Source: an uncultured Eubacteriales bacterium
Lineage (GTDB): Bacteria; Bacillota; Clostridia; TANB77; CAG-508
Length of the DNA: 64,000 nucleotides
Direction: 5' to 3'
NCBI GenBank assembly: GCA_949288175.1
Contig: CASEIV010000009.1
Coordinates: 110,067-174,066 of the forward strand
A program made the position numbers and the translations under genes. Below, piece after piece: positions 29,353 through 37,186 of this stretch. A model generated the notes under the pieces. It was not told the origin of the DNA. It searched no databases and saw only the letters and a program-made list of their open reading frames with translations. Positions within the stretch are counted from its first letter, which is position 1, and each line of letters begins with the position of its first letter.

Positions 29353-31377
29353 ATGCAGAATACAAATAGAAAAGTTTTTGATAAACTATTATCAAAAACA
29401 AAGATATATTTAGCAATTATTTTCATATTGTTAGTTATTATTTGTATAGAAAATGCTATTATGATTATACCATCCATATTTATATTTATGGCAGTGGTTG
29501 CTTATTCGTATTATGCAAATAATAGAAGGAAAAGTGAAATATCAGAAACATTGCAGGATTTAACTTTATCAGTAGATACAGCAGCTAAAAGTAGTTTAAT
29601 TAATTCTCCATTTTCATTAATTATTATGGAATCAAATGGAAATGTTATATGGAGAAGTGCTAAATTTATATCTGAATTTGAAGGTGTTGATATTAATCAG
29701 TATCTAACCAATTTAATAGATGATATTCAGTTAGACATAAAAGAAACAGAAAAGGATGAGACAAAAGAAAAGCAAATTTCAAGACATATAGAATTAAATG
29801 ATAAACATTATGAAGTATTAGGTAAATTTGTTCATTCCAGAAAATATGATAAAAAACATGATGATAAATATATGATGATGTTATACTTTATAGATGAGAC
29901 AGAAATTGTAAAATTAAAAGAAGAATATAAAGATTCAAAATCTTGTGTAACGATTATCATGATAGATAATTATGAAGAAACCATGCAACAATTAGAAAGT
30001 GAAGAAAAGCCTCAAGTTACAGCAGAAATTGATAAATGTATTTATGAATGGACAGATAAAAGTAATGGTGTATTAATAAAATCAGACAGAGATAGATATG
30101 TTTACCTATTTGAACAAAGATACTTTGAAAAAGTAAAAGAAGATAAATTTAGCATTTTAGATAAAGTAAAAGATATCCAAACAAAAGAAAATGTACAAAT
30201 TACATTAAGTATAGCGGTATCAAATGATGGAATGACAGATAAAGAAAAATATAGATCAGCTCAAGCAGCAATGGATGTTGTATTAGGTCGTGGTGGAGAT
30301 CAAGCAGTTATTAGAGAAAATGAAATTTATAAATTCTATGGAGGAAGAGCCCAAGAAGTAGAAAAAAGAACAAAAGTAAAAGCAAGAGTGGTAGCACATG
30401 CATTAGAAAATCTAATAAAAGATGCAAGTAAGGTTATAATTATGGGACATACGAATCCAGATATCGATTCTATGGGATCAAGTATGGGAATTTATCGATT
30501 AGCAAAAAGTTTGGGTAAAAAAGCATATATCATTGATAGTAGTGAAACAAATACATTACAAAGTTTTAAAAACGATTTGGCAAAAGAGCCAGAATATGAA
30601 GATATATTAATTACGAAAGAAGTAGCCGAGGAAAATATTGACAAAGAAACATTAATAGTCATTGTGGATACACATAAAACAACATATGTAGAGGCACCAG
30701 AACTGTTAAAAAGAACAGATAAAATTGTGATTATAGATCATCATAGAAGAAGTGCAGACTATATAGAAAATGCAACATTAACTTTCCAAGAAGTATATGC
30801 TTCATCTGCAGCCGAATTGGTAACAGAATTATTACAATATGCAGAAGTACATGTAGATTTAAAAACCATTGAAGCAGAAAGTTTATATGCTGGAATTATG
30901 ATGGATACAAAGAACTTTACATTTAAAACAGGAGTTAGAACATTTGAAGCAGCTGCATATTTGCGTAGATGTGGAGTCAATATTATTAGAGTAAAGAAAT
31001 GGTTCCAAAGTAATTTAGAAACATTTAATAAAATTGCAACCATTGTAAAAAAAGCAGAAATTGTCAATGAAACAATTGCTATTGCAACATATGAAAAGAA
31101 AGATAAAGAAGCAAGTTTAATATGTGCAAAAGCGGCAGACGAATTATTGACAATTAGTGATATAACCGCATCATTTGTTATGGGAAAAGTAGGAAATAAA
31201 ATTTGTATTAGTGGAAGGTCAATAGGAGATATCAATGTACAAGTTATATTAGAAAAGCTAGGTGGTGGAGGTCACATCACATTAGCAGGTGCACAAGTAG
31301 AAGGCATGACAATGGAAGAAACCAAACAAGAATTAATCAATAGAATTAATGAATATTTTTCAGAGATAGAAAATTAG
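29353..31377 (+). CDS. gdpP: Cyclic-di-AMP phosphodiesterase GdpP
   Basis: 674 residues, the usual GdpP size. Two N-terminal membrane helices, a PAS-like region (SPFSLIIMESNGNVIWRS), a degenerate GGDEF region (VVLGRGGDQAVIR in place of GGDEF) and a DHH/DHHA1 phosphodiesterase: GHTNPDIDSMGSS, VIVDTH, IIDHHRRS near residue 461, and LGGGGHITLAGAQ at the end. It hydrolyses c-di-AMP and so tunes wall and osmotic homeostasis. AAGGAG precedes the ATG. gdpP-rplI-dnaB is a conserved Firmicutes order, supporting the call. Confidence 0.96.
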   Translation: MQNTNRKVFDKLLSKTKIYLAIIFILLVIICIENAIMIIPSIFIFMAVVAYSYYANNRRKSEISETLQDLTLSVDTAAKSSLINSPFSLIIMESNGNVIWRSAKFISEFEGVDINQYLTNLIDDIQLDIKETEKDETKEKQISRHIELNDKHYEVLGKFVHSRKYDKKHDDKYMMMLYFIDETEIVKLKEEYKDSKSCVTIIMIDNYEETMQQLESEEKPQVTAEIDKCIYEWTDKSNGVLIKSDRDRYVYLFEQRYFEKVKEDKFSILDKVKDIQTKENVQITLSIAVSNDGMTDKEKYRSAQAAMDVVLGRGGDQAVIRENEIYKFYGGRAQEVEKRTKVKARVVAHALENLIKDASKVIIMGHTNPDIDSMGSSMGIYRLAKSLGKKAYIIDSSETNTLQSFKNDLAKEPEYEDILITKEVAEENIDKETLIVIVDTHKTTYVEAPELLKRTDKIVIIDHHRRSADYIENATLTFQEVYASSAAELVTELLQYAEVHVDLKTIEAESLYAGIMMDTKNFTFKTGVRTFEAAAYLRRCGVNIIRVKKWFQSNLETFNKIATIVKKAEIVNETIAIATYEKKDKEASLICAKAADELLTISDITASFVMGKVGNKICISGRSIGDINVQVILEKLGGGGHITLAGAQVEGMTMEETKQELINRINEYFSEIEN

Positions 31378-31410
31378 ATGTCGCATCGGGATCAGATCCT
31401 TATGCGACAT
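31378..31410. repeat. TGTCGCAT hairpin, copy 2
   Basis: ATGTCGCATCGGGATC pairs with GATCCTTATGCGACAT, directly abutting the gdpP stop codon and 22 nt before rplI. An ATG inside the hairpin is in frame with rplI but is not its start. Confidence 0.85.
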
Positions 31411-31431
31411 ATGTGTAGAGGAGGAATCAAC

Positions 31432-31878
31432 ATGAAAGTAATTTTAAAAGCAGATATAAAAGGGGTAGGAAAAAAAGATGAAGTGATTAATGCATCAGAT
31501 GGTTATGCAAGAAATTTTTTATTTCCTAAAAATTTAGCAGTAGAAGCCAATAAAGAAAATATGGCAAAATTAAAAGCAAAACAAGATTCTGCTAAATATC
31601 AAAAAAATCAAGAAAAAGAAGAAGCAATGAAAATAGCAGATAAATTATCAAAGATATTGTTAAAAATAAAAGTTAAAGCAGGAGAAAATGGAAAAATTTT
31701 TGGAGGCGTATCTAGTAAAGATATTGCACAAGAATTATCTAAACAATATGGTATAGAAGTTGATAAAAAGAAAATTGACTTAAAAGAAACCATTAAGACA
31801 CTTGGTGTTCACAATATTGAAATAAAATTATTTGAAGGTGTAGTGGGAAAACTAAGAATTGATGTTATTTCAGAATAA
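31432..31878 (+). CDS. rplI: 50S ribosomal protein L9
   Basis: 148 residues, standard L9 length. It starts at ATG 31432 (MKVILKADIKGVGKKDEV) after GAGGAGG. The N-terminal domain has the signature GYARNFLFPKNLAVEA; a long helix connects to the C-terminal domain (GKIFGGVSSKDIA, GVHNIEIKLFEGVVGKL). L9 binds 23S rRNA and helps hold the frame of neighbouring ribosomes; loss raises frameshifting and hopping in E. coli. That is of interest because this window also contains apparent +1 frameshift sites, although L9 looks normal here. Confidence 0.97.
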   Translation: MKVILKADIKGVGKKDEVINASDGYARNFLFPKNLAVEANKENMAKLKAKQDSAKYQKNQEKEEAMKIADKLSKILLKIKVKAGENGKIFGGVSSKDIAQELSKQYGIEVDKKKIDLKETIKTLGVHNIEIKLFEGVVGKLRIDVISE

Positions 31879-31941
31879 AAATAAACGTGTTTAGAAATCA
31901 ATAGAAACATATAATATTTAAAATAAGAGTTTGTTGTAATG

Positions 31942-32020
31942 AAAAAATCTATATAGGTCAAGATATATAGGTCAAGATATATAGGTTAAGATAAATAGGT
32001 AAGATAAAGATAGATTTTTT
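31942..32020 (+). repeat. Tandem ~15-bp repeats in the loop of a terminator-like hairpin
   Basis: AAAAAATCTAT (31942-31952) pairs with ATAGATTTTTT (32010-32020), a stem ending in T. The loop consists of three to four degenerate copies of TATAGGTCAAGATA. It looks like the rplI terminator enlarged by slippage. The repeats are too short and too AT-rich for CRISPR, and there are no spacers. Confidence 0.75.
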
Positions 32021-32058
32021 ATATACAATAAAAAAGAAAGTAGTGGAGGCTAGTAAAA

Positions 32059-33393
32059 ATGGAGTTAGGAAAGGTACCACCACATGATGTAGAAGCTGAA
32101 CAAGCTGTTTTGGGAAGTATGCTAACAGATAAAGATGCGGTTATTTCTGCCATAGAAGTTTTAAAAGAAGATGATTTTTATAGAACAGATAATAAGTCAA
32201 TTTATGAAGCAATTATCAATTTATATAATCGAGCAGAGCCAATTGATATTATTACAGTTAAAGCAGAATTAGAATCTTTAGGGAAATTTGAGCAAGTTGG
32301 TGGATTAGAATATTTAGCAAGCTTGCCAGATAAAGTTCCAACAACAGCAAATGCGATGAAATATATAAAAATTGTGGAAGAAAAATCGACTTTAAGAAAT
32401 CTAATCAAAACAGCCAATGAAATTATTGAATTAGGATATGACCCAACAGAAGATGTATCAGATATTATGGAAGGTGCAGAAAAAAAGATTTTTAACATCA
32501 TGCAAAACAACGATAAAAAAAGTTACTCAGCTATAAAAGATATATTGGTAGATAGTTTTACTCAGTTGGAAGAATTATACAATCGAAAACAACATATTAC
32601 AGGTGTACCATCTGGATTTACAGAATTAGATTATAAAACAGCAGGATTTCATGGTTCAGATTTAGTTTTAATTGCTGCAAGACCAGCGATGGGTAAATCT
32701 GCTTTTGCGCTAAATATAGCAACAAATGCAGCAGTACGTGCGAATGTACCAGTGGCTATTTTCAGTCTAGAGATGTCAAAAGAACAAATGGTAAACAGAA
32801 TTTTATGTAGTGAAGCCATGGTAGATAGTAATAAAGTCAGAACAGGAAAATTAGAAGAAGATGATTGGACAAAATTAGCAGGAAGTATAGGACCATTATC
32901 AGATGCAGAAATCTATATAGACGATACCCCAGGAATATCTGTCATGGAAATTAGAGCAAAATGTAGAAAATTAAAACTAGAAAAAAATATAGGAATGGTT
33001 GTTATTGACTATTTGCAATTAGTACAAGGAAGCAATAAAAGAAATGGAAGCCGTGAACAAGAAATATCAGAAATTAGTAGATCATTAAAAATATTAGCCA
33101 AAGAATTAAATGTACCAGTAATCGCATTGTCACAATTATCAAGAGCGGTGGAGCAAAGACCAGACCATAGACCAATGTTATCAGACTTAAGGGAATCAGG
33201 AGCAATTGAGCAAGATGCCGATATTGTTATGTTTTTATACAGAGATGACTATTATAATCCCGATAGTGAAAAAAAAGACATCGCGGAAGTCATCATAGCA
33301 AAACACAGAGGTGGATCATTAGGAACAGTAGACTTATTATGGTTAGGCAGTTATACCAAATTTGTAAACTTAGAAAAAAGATTTGATGATTAA
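32059..33393 (+). CDS. dnaB: Replicative DNA helicase DnaB
   Basis: 444 residues, normal length with no intein. The N-terminal DnaB domain (PPHDVEAEQAVLGSML) leads into a RecA-like domain with Walker A ARPAMGKSAFALN near residue 210, the Walker B strand VVIDYLQLV, and ALSQLSRAVEQR and SDLRESGAIEQDADIV. It unwinds DNA at replication forks as a hexamer. GTGGAGG lies upstream of the ATG. It sits directly after rplI, the typical arrangement. Confidence 0.97.
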   Translation: MELGKVPPHDVEAEQAVLGSMLTDKDAVISAIEVLKEDDFYRTDNKSIYEAIINLYNRAEPIDIITVKAELESLGKFEQVGGLEYLASLPDKVPTTANAMKYIKIVEEKSTLRNLIKTANEIIELGYDPTEDVSDIMEGAEKKIFNIMQNNDKKSYSAIKDILVDSFTQLEELYNRKQHITGVPSGFTELDYKTAGFHGSDLVLIAARPAMGKSAFALNIATNAAVRANVPVAIFSLEMSKEQMVNRILCSEAMVDSNKVRTGKLEEDDWTKLAGSIGPLSDAEIYIDDTPGISVMEIRAKCRKLKLEKNIGMVVIDYLQLVQGSNKRNGSREQEISEISRSLKILAKELNVPVIALSQLSRAVEQRPDHRPMLSDLRESGAIEQDADIVMFLYRDDYYNPDSEKKDIAEVIIAKHRGGSLGTVDLLWLGSYTKFVNLEKRFDD

Positions 33394-33397
33394 TGAT

Positions 33398-33436
33398 AAT
33401 GTCCAATTGGGGACGTTTCCCGATGGGACATTTTTA
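33398..33436 (+). terminator. Hairpin terminator of dnaB
   Basis: AATGTCC pairs with GGGACATT and an inner GGGGA/TCCC closes the loop; TTTTTATT follows. Confidence 0.75.
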
Positions 33437-33529
33437 TTGAATAGAAACAATATAAAACTATAAGGTACTTAGGATTAAAATGAGAATAAAGATTCAACAT
33501 TTTATTTTAAAAGTTAAAGGTGGAATTTT

Positions 33530-34687
33530 ATGGCACACAGAGAAAAAAAGACGTTAATACATAAAGTATTAAATACAATAAAAAAATATCAGTTAATAGA
33601 AGCAGGAGATATATTAGTTTTAGGTGTTTCAGGAGGACCTGACTCTATTACCATGTTAGATATTTTATTAAAAATCAAACAAGAAAAACAAATAGCATTT
33701 GATTTTGTAGTTGCTCATGTTAATCATATGATTAGAGAAGAGGCAAATGAGGATGAAGAATTTGTCAAAAAATATTGTATAAAAAATAACATACAATTTT
33801 TCTCAAAAAGTATAGATGTTCAAAAAATAGCCAATACTAATAAAATCAGTACAGAAGAAGCTGGAAGATATGTAAGATATGCATTTTTTGATGAAGTATT
33901 AGAAAAAATGCATGGAACTAAAATTGCGATTGCACATAATAAGAATGATAAAGTAGAAACAATCATCATGAATGAACTACGCGGGTGCGGGATACAGGGA
34001 TTAAAAGGAATCGAACCAGTAAGAGAACACTATATCAGACCATTGATTGAATGTGAAAGAAAAGAAATTGAAGAATATTGTATGGAAAATCATATAGAAC
34101 CAAGGATGGATAAAACCAATTTTGAAAATATCTATACCAGAAATAAAATCAGGAATGTGGTAATTCCCTATATACAACAAGAATTTAATCCCAATATTAT
34201 AGCAACTATGGACAGGCTTTCTAATTTGGTAACAGAACAAGAATCGTATATCCAAAAACAAGTTGAAAAGGTATATGAAGACATTGTTTTAGAAGAAAAA
34301 ATAAATGTATATTCAATAAGAAAAAATATGTCACTTAAACAAGTAACCGAAACAACAGATAAGCAAGTAACTGAAATAACAAATGAGCAAGTAGAAAAAC
34401 AGGTAATCGAAATAACAACAGAACAAGACAAGAAAGATATATGTGACAAAGCATATATTATATTAAATTTAAAAGAATTTAACAAACAAGAAAAAGTAAT
34501 AAAATCTAACTTGATTCTATATACTATAACAAGACTTTTTCATACAACTCAAGGAATTGAAAAGATACATATTGAAGATATTATTAAATTATGTGCCAAT
34601 CATATAGGAAATAAATTCTTAATGCCAAATAAAAATTTAAAGATTTTTATAAAAAATGGTAAAATAGAATTTACTAAGGAAGTATAA
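33530..34687 (+). CDS. tilS: tRNA(Ile)-lysidine synthase TilS
   Basis: 385 residues. TilS modifies C34 of tRNA-Ile(CAU) so that it reads AUA, essential in a genome so rich in ATA codons. PP-loop motif VLGVSGGPDS near residue 34, VAHVNHMIREEANEDE, AGRYVRYAFF, HNKNDKVETIIMNELRG and IRPLI are present. The middle contains an unusual run of near-identical units (KQVTETTD, KQVTEITN, KQVIEITTEQ; 34336-34437). The C-terminal domain is short. AAAGGTGG lies upstream of the ATG. ftsH follows, but the hpt gene often found between them is absent. Confidence 0.95.
   Translation: MAHREKKTLIHKVLNTIKKYQLIEAGDILVLGVSGGPDSITMLDILLKIKQEKQIAFDFVVAHVNHMIREEANEDEEFVKKYCIKNNIQFFSKSIDVQKIANTNKISTEEAGRYVRYAFFDEVLEKMHGTKIAIAHNKNDKVETIIMNELRGCGIQGLKGIEPVREHYIRPLIECERKEIEEYCMENHIEPRMDKTNFENIYTRNKIRNVVIPYIQQEFNPNIIATMDRLSNLVTEQESYIQKQVEKVYEDIVLEEKINVYSIRKNMSLKQVTETTDKQVTEITNEQVEKQVIEITTEQDKKDICDKAYIILNLKEFNKQEKVIKSNLILYTITRLFHTTQGIEKIHIEDIIKLCANHIGNKFLMPNKNLKIFIKNGKIEFTKEV
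34336..34437 (+). repeat. In-frame tandem repeat within tilS
   Basis: Three to four degenerate units of about 24-27 nt built on AAGCAAGTAACTGAAATAAC encode a polar linker rich in Thr, Glu and Gln between the catalytic and C-terminal parts of TilS. The period is a multiple of three, so copy changes keep the frame. Confidence 0.7.
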
Positions 34688-34876
34688 GTAGCCGTAATAC
34701 TTTGGAAAATGGATAAAAATTGTAACAAAAAAGAAATACAAAAAACTATTGAAAAAGAAAAAACAATATGATAGAGTGCAAAAAGATAAAAGGAGTGTGT
34801 GTTATCGAGAGCAAATCTTTCAATAGACACATGCGAAAATACAAGTAAACATCAAGAAGAAAGAGGAGGAATTATT

Positions 34877-36685
34877 TTGAAAAACGGAATAAAAACATTA
34901 GCCATGTGGTTAATCATCATCGTAATTTTTTTAGTAGTGTTATCATCCATTGTAGAGAATAGTAATTCTAGATTGACTTACTCAGATTTGATAACAAATA
35001 TCAATAGCAATAACGTAAAATCTATTGTTATTAATGCAGATGGAAAAACAGCAGAGGTGGAATTAAAAGATGATAATATAAGAAAAGAAACAAATATACC
35101 AGATATAGGAACATTTATGACATATGTAGAAGAATTCATAAATAATGGAAACTTTACATTAGAAGAAAAATCAGAATCTATATTTATGACATTACTTCCA
35201 CTAGTAACACCATTTGCTATATTAATCATATTTATGCTTTTCTGGTTTTTAACAATGGGAGGAAGCAGTAGTGGAAACCCTGGAAATAAAACCATGTCAT
35301 TCGGAAAAAGTAAAGCTAGAATGATGACACCAGCAGAAAAGAATAGAATTACATTTGATGATGTTGCAGGCGTAGATGAAGAAAAAGAAGAATTAGAAGA
35401 AATTGTACAATTCTTGAAAAATCCAAAGAAATTTACAGATATGGGAGCAAGAATACCAAAAGGTGTTTTATTAGTTGGTCAACCAGGTACAGGTAAAACA
35501 TTACTTGCAAAAGCGGTAGCAGGAGAAGCAGGTGTACCATTCTTTATTATCAGTGGTTCAGACTTTGTAGAAATGTTTGTTGGTGTAGGAGCTTCAAGAG
35601 TAAGAGACTTATTTGACCAAGCTAAGAAAAATGCACCATGTATCATATTTATAGACGAAATTGACGCTGTAGGACGTCAAAGAGGTGCTGGACTTGGTGG
35701 CGGACATGATGAAAGAGAACAAACATTAAACCAATTATTAGTTGAAATGGACGGATTTGCAGAAAACGAAGGTGTTATTGTCTTAGCAGCAACCAATAGA
35801 CCAGATGTATTAGACAAAGCACTACTAAGAGCAGGAAGATTTGATAGACAAATTGTTGTAGGATTACCAGATGTAAAAGCAAGGGAACAAATATTAGAAG
35901 TACATGCAAGAAAGAAAAGATTAGCAGATGATGTAGATTTAAAAATTATTGCAAAAAACACATCAGGCTTTGCAGGAGCTGACTTAGAGAACATATTGAA
36001 CGAGGCAGCATTATTAGCAGCTAGAAGAAATATAAACGAAATCGGAATGAGAGAAATTGAAGACGCCATGGTGAAAGTAACTATGGGACCTGAAAAGAAA
36101 ACAAGAGTAAGAAGCGACAAAGAAAACAAATTGGTTGCTTATCATGAAGCAGGTCATGCAGTTGTTAGCCATTATCTAGAAACACAAGACCCTGTACATG
36201 AAATATCAATCGTGCCTAGAGGAATGGCAGGAGGATACACCATGTATAGACCAACAGAAGATAAAAACTTCATGTCAAAAACAGAAATGGAAGAAAATAT
36301 TGTATCACTTTTAGGTGGTAGAGTAGCAGAAGCACTTATTTTAAATGATATATCAACAGGTGCAAGCAATGATATAGAAAGAGCAACACAAATTGCTAGA
36401 AGTATGGTAACCAAATATGGTATGAGTGAAAAAATAGGATCCATGATGCTAGGATCTAGCCAAGAAGAAGTCTTCTTAGGAAGAGACTTTGGACATACAA
36501 AAGAATATTCAGAAGAAACAGCAGCCATTATTGATGAAGAAACAAAGAGAATTGTAGATACTGGATATAATAGAGCAAAACAAATTTTATCAGATAATGT
36601 AGATAAATTACATCAAGTTGCAGGAATCTTACTTGAAAAAGAAAAGATTACTTCAGATGAGTTTGAAGCAATTTTCGCAGAATAA
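34877..36685 (+). CDS. ftsH: ATP-dependent zinc metalloprotease FtsH
   Basis: 602 residues from TTG 34877 ([18 protein letters not shown]) 6 nt after GAGGAGG; an in-frame GTG at 34799 would add an unlikely 26-residue extension. Two membrane helices flank a short external domain. The AAA module has GQPGTGKT near residue 200, [15 protein letters not shown] and the second region of homology [18 protein letters not shown]. The protease carries HEAGH near residue 423 and a downstream Asp ligand. FtsH degrades membrane and regulatory proteins. Its stop codon overlaps the start of a TGTCGCAT hairpin. Confidence 0.97.
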   Translation: MKNGIKTLAMWLIIIVIFLVVLSSIVENSNSRLTYSDLITNINSNNVKSIVINADGKTAEVELKDDNIRKETNIPDIGTFMTYVEEFINNGNFTLEEKSESIFMTLLPLVTPFAILIIFMLFWFLTMGGSSSGNPGNKTMSFGKSKARMMTPAEKNRITFDDVAGVDEEKEELEEIVQFLKNPKKFTDMGARIPKGVLLVGQPGTGKTLLAKAVAGEAGVPFFIISGSDFVEMFVGVGASRVRDLFDQAKKNAPCIIFIDEIDAVGRQRGAGLGGGHDEREQTLNQLLVEMDGFAENEGVIVLAATNRPDVLDKALLRAGRFDRQIVVGLPDVKAREQILEVHARKKRLADDVDLKIIAKNTSGFAGADLENILNEAALLAARRNINEIGMREIEDAMVKVTMGPEKKTRVRSDKENKLVAYHEAGHAVVSHYLETQDPVHEISIVPRGMAGGYTMYRPTEDKNFMSKTEMEENIVSLLGGRVAEALILNDISTGASNDIERATQIARSMVTKYGMSEKIGSMMLGSSQEEVFLGRDFGHTKEYSEETAAIIDEETKRIVDTGYNRAKQILSDNVDKLHQVAGILLEKEKITSDEFEAIFAE

Positions 36686-36717
36686 TGTCGCATAGAGATC
36701 GTTTGTTAATGCGACTT
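36685..36717. repeat. TGTCGCAT hairpin, copy 3
   Basis: ATGTCGCAT pairs with ATGCGAC around a 15-nt loop, overlapping the last base of the ftsH stop codon. The inner GATC/GATC part of copies 1 and 2 is not kept here. Confidence 0.75.
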
Positions 36718-36736
36718 AAAAAAGATGAAACAATAC

Positions 36737-36763
36737 GGACGTACGAGGTACGTCCATTTTTTT
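36737..36763 (+). terminator. Terminator GGACGTAC/GTACGTCC, copy 1
   Basis: GGACGTAC GAG GTACGTCC followed by a T run. An identical hairpin lies at 45948 and each precedes a duplicated leader and an LRR gene. A second hairpin follows at once (TTTGTGGTATAGGAAAAA with its complement, 36761-36800). Confidence 0.9.
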
Positions 36764-36789
36764 GTGGTATAGGAAAAATGGCTTTTTCC

Positions 36790-36880
36790 TATACCACAAA
36801 AAACAACGTTGCACAGAAAAATTGCTACGCAATTTTTCGCGTCGACAAATCTTTACGCTTCTTCGAGAACTTAAATATAT
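36790..36880 (+). repeat. Dispersed ~90-bp repeat, copy 3
   Basis: Matches the copy at 17850-17940 almost throughout (ACCACAAAAAACAACGTTGC to CGCTTCTTCGAGAACTTAAA). It contains a small hairpin GAAAAATTGCTACGCAATTTTTC-like in form. It lies downstream of ftsH. Confidence 0.8.
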
Positions 36881-36971
36881 ATAGTTAAGTTAGAAAAGTA
36901 GAGAAAAGTTCTCGCGAAGCGAGAGTTGTCCCCTAAAAATAGAAACAAAAAATGGAATGATAAAATTTGAA

Positions 36972-37186
36972 ATGAAAATGTCATAAAAATTTAATATAAG
37001 TATAACGAAACGGGTAAAAAGAAAAGCCGTAAGAGGATAAGAGGTAAGCTCAAATTAAAGCTAAAACCCTATATTTACAAAGTATAAGAATATTTATATA
37101 GTATTAGATAGGATAAATAGGAAAAATGCCAAAATGTTACTTAAAAAATTGTAGAGATACTCGGTCAAACGAAAGGAGAAACAAAC
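36972..37186 (+). promoter_or_regulatory. Leader of the first dockerin-LRR gene, duplicated at 46005
   Basis: About 215 nt that are roughly 80 percent identical to 46005-46223, from ATGTCATAAAAATTTAATATA through AAGCCGTAAGAGG and ACCTATATTTACAAAGT to the ribosome binding site CGAAAGGAG. The conserved central part could be a regulatory RNA or simply duplicated along with the gene. It does not match the c-di-GMP-I riboswitch consensus. No clear sigma-A promoter is seen. Confidence 0.5.

Noticed and set aside
31378..31431. Extended N-terminus of L9 starting in the TGTCGCAT hairpin
   Set aside because: L9 proteins start at MKVILKxD, and a strong GAGGAGG lies right before ATG 31432; the upstream ATG is part of the hairpin repeat.
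31942..32020. CRISPR array
   Set aside because: Repeats are about 15 bp, degenerate and without spacers, and no cas genes are nearby.
36972..37186. c-di-GMP riboswitch in the adhesin leader
   Set aside because: The conserved GEMM motifs are not present; AAGCCGTAAGAGG alone is not enough to assign a class.
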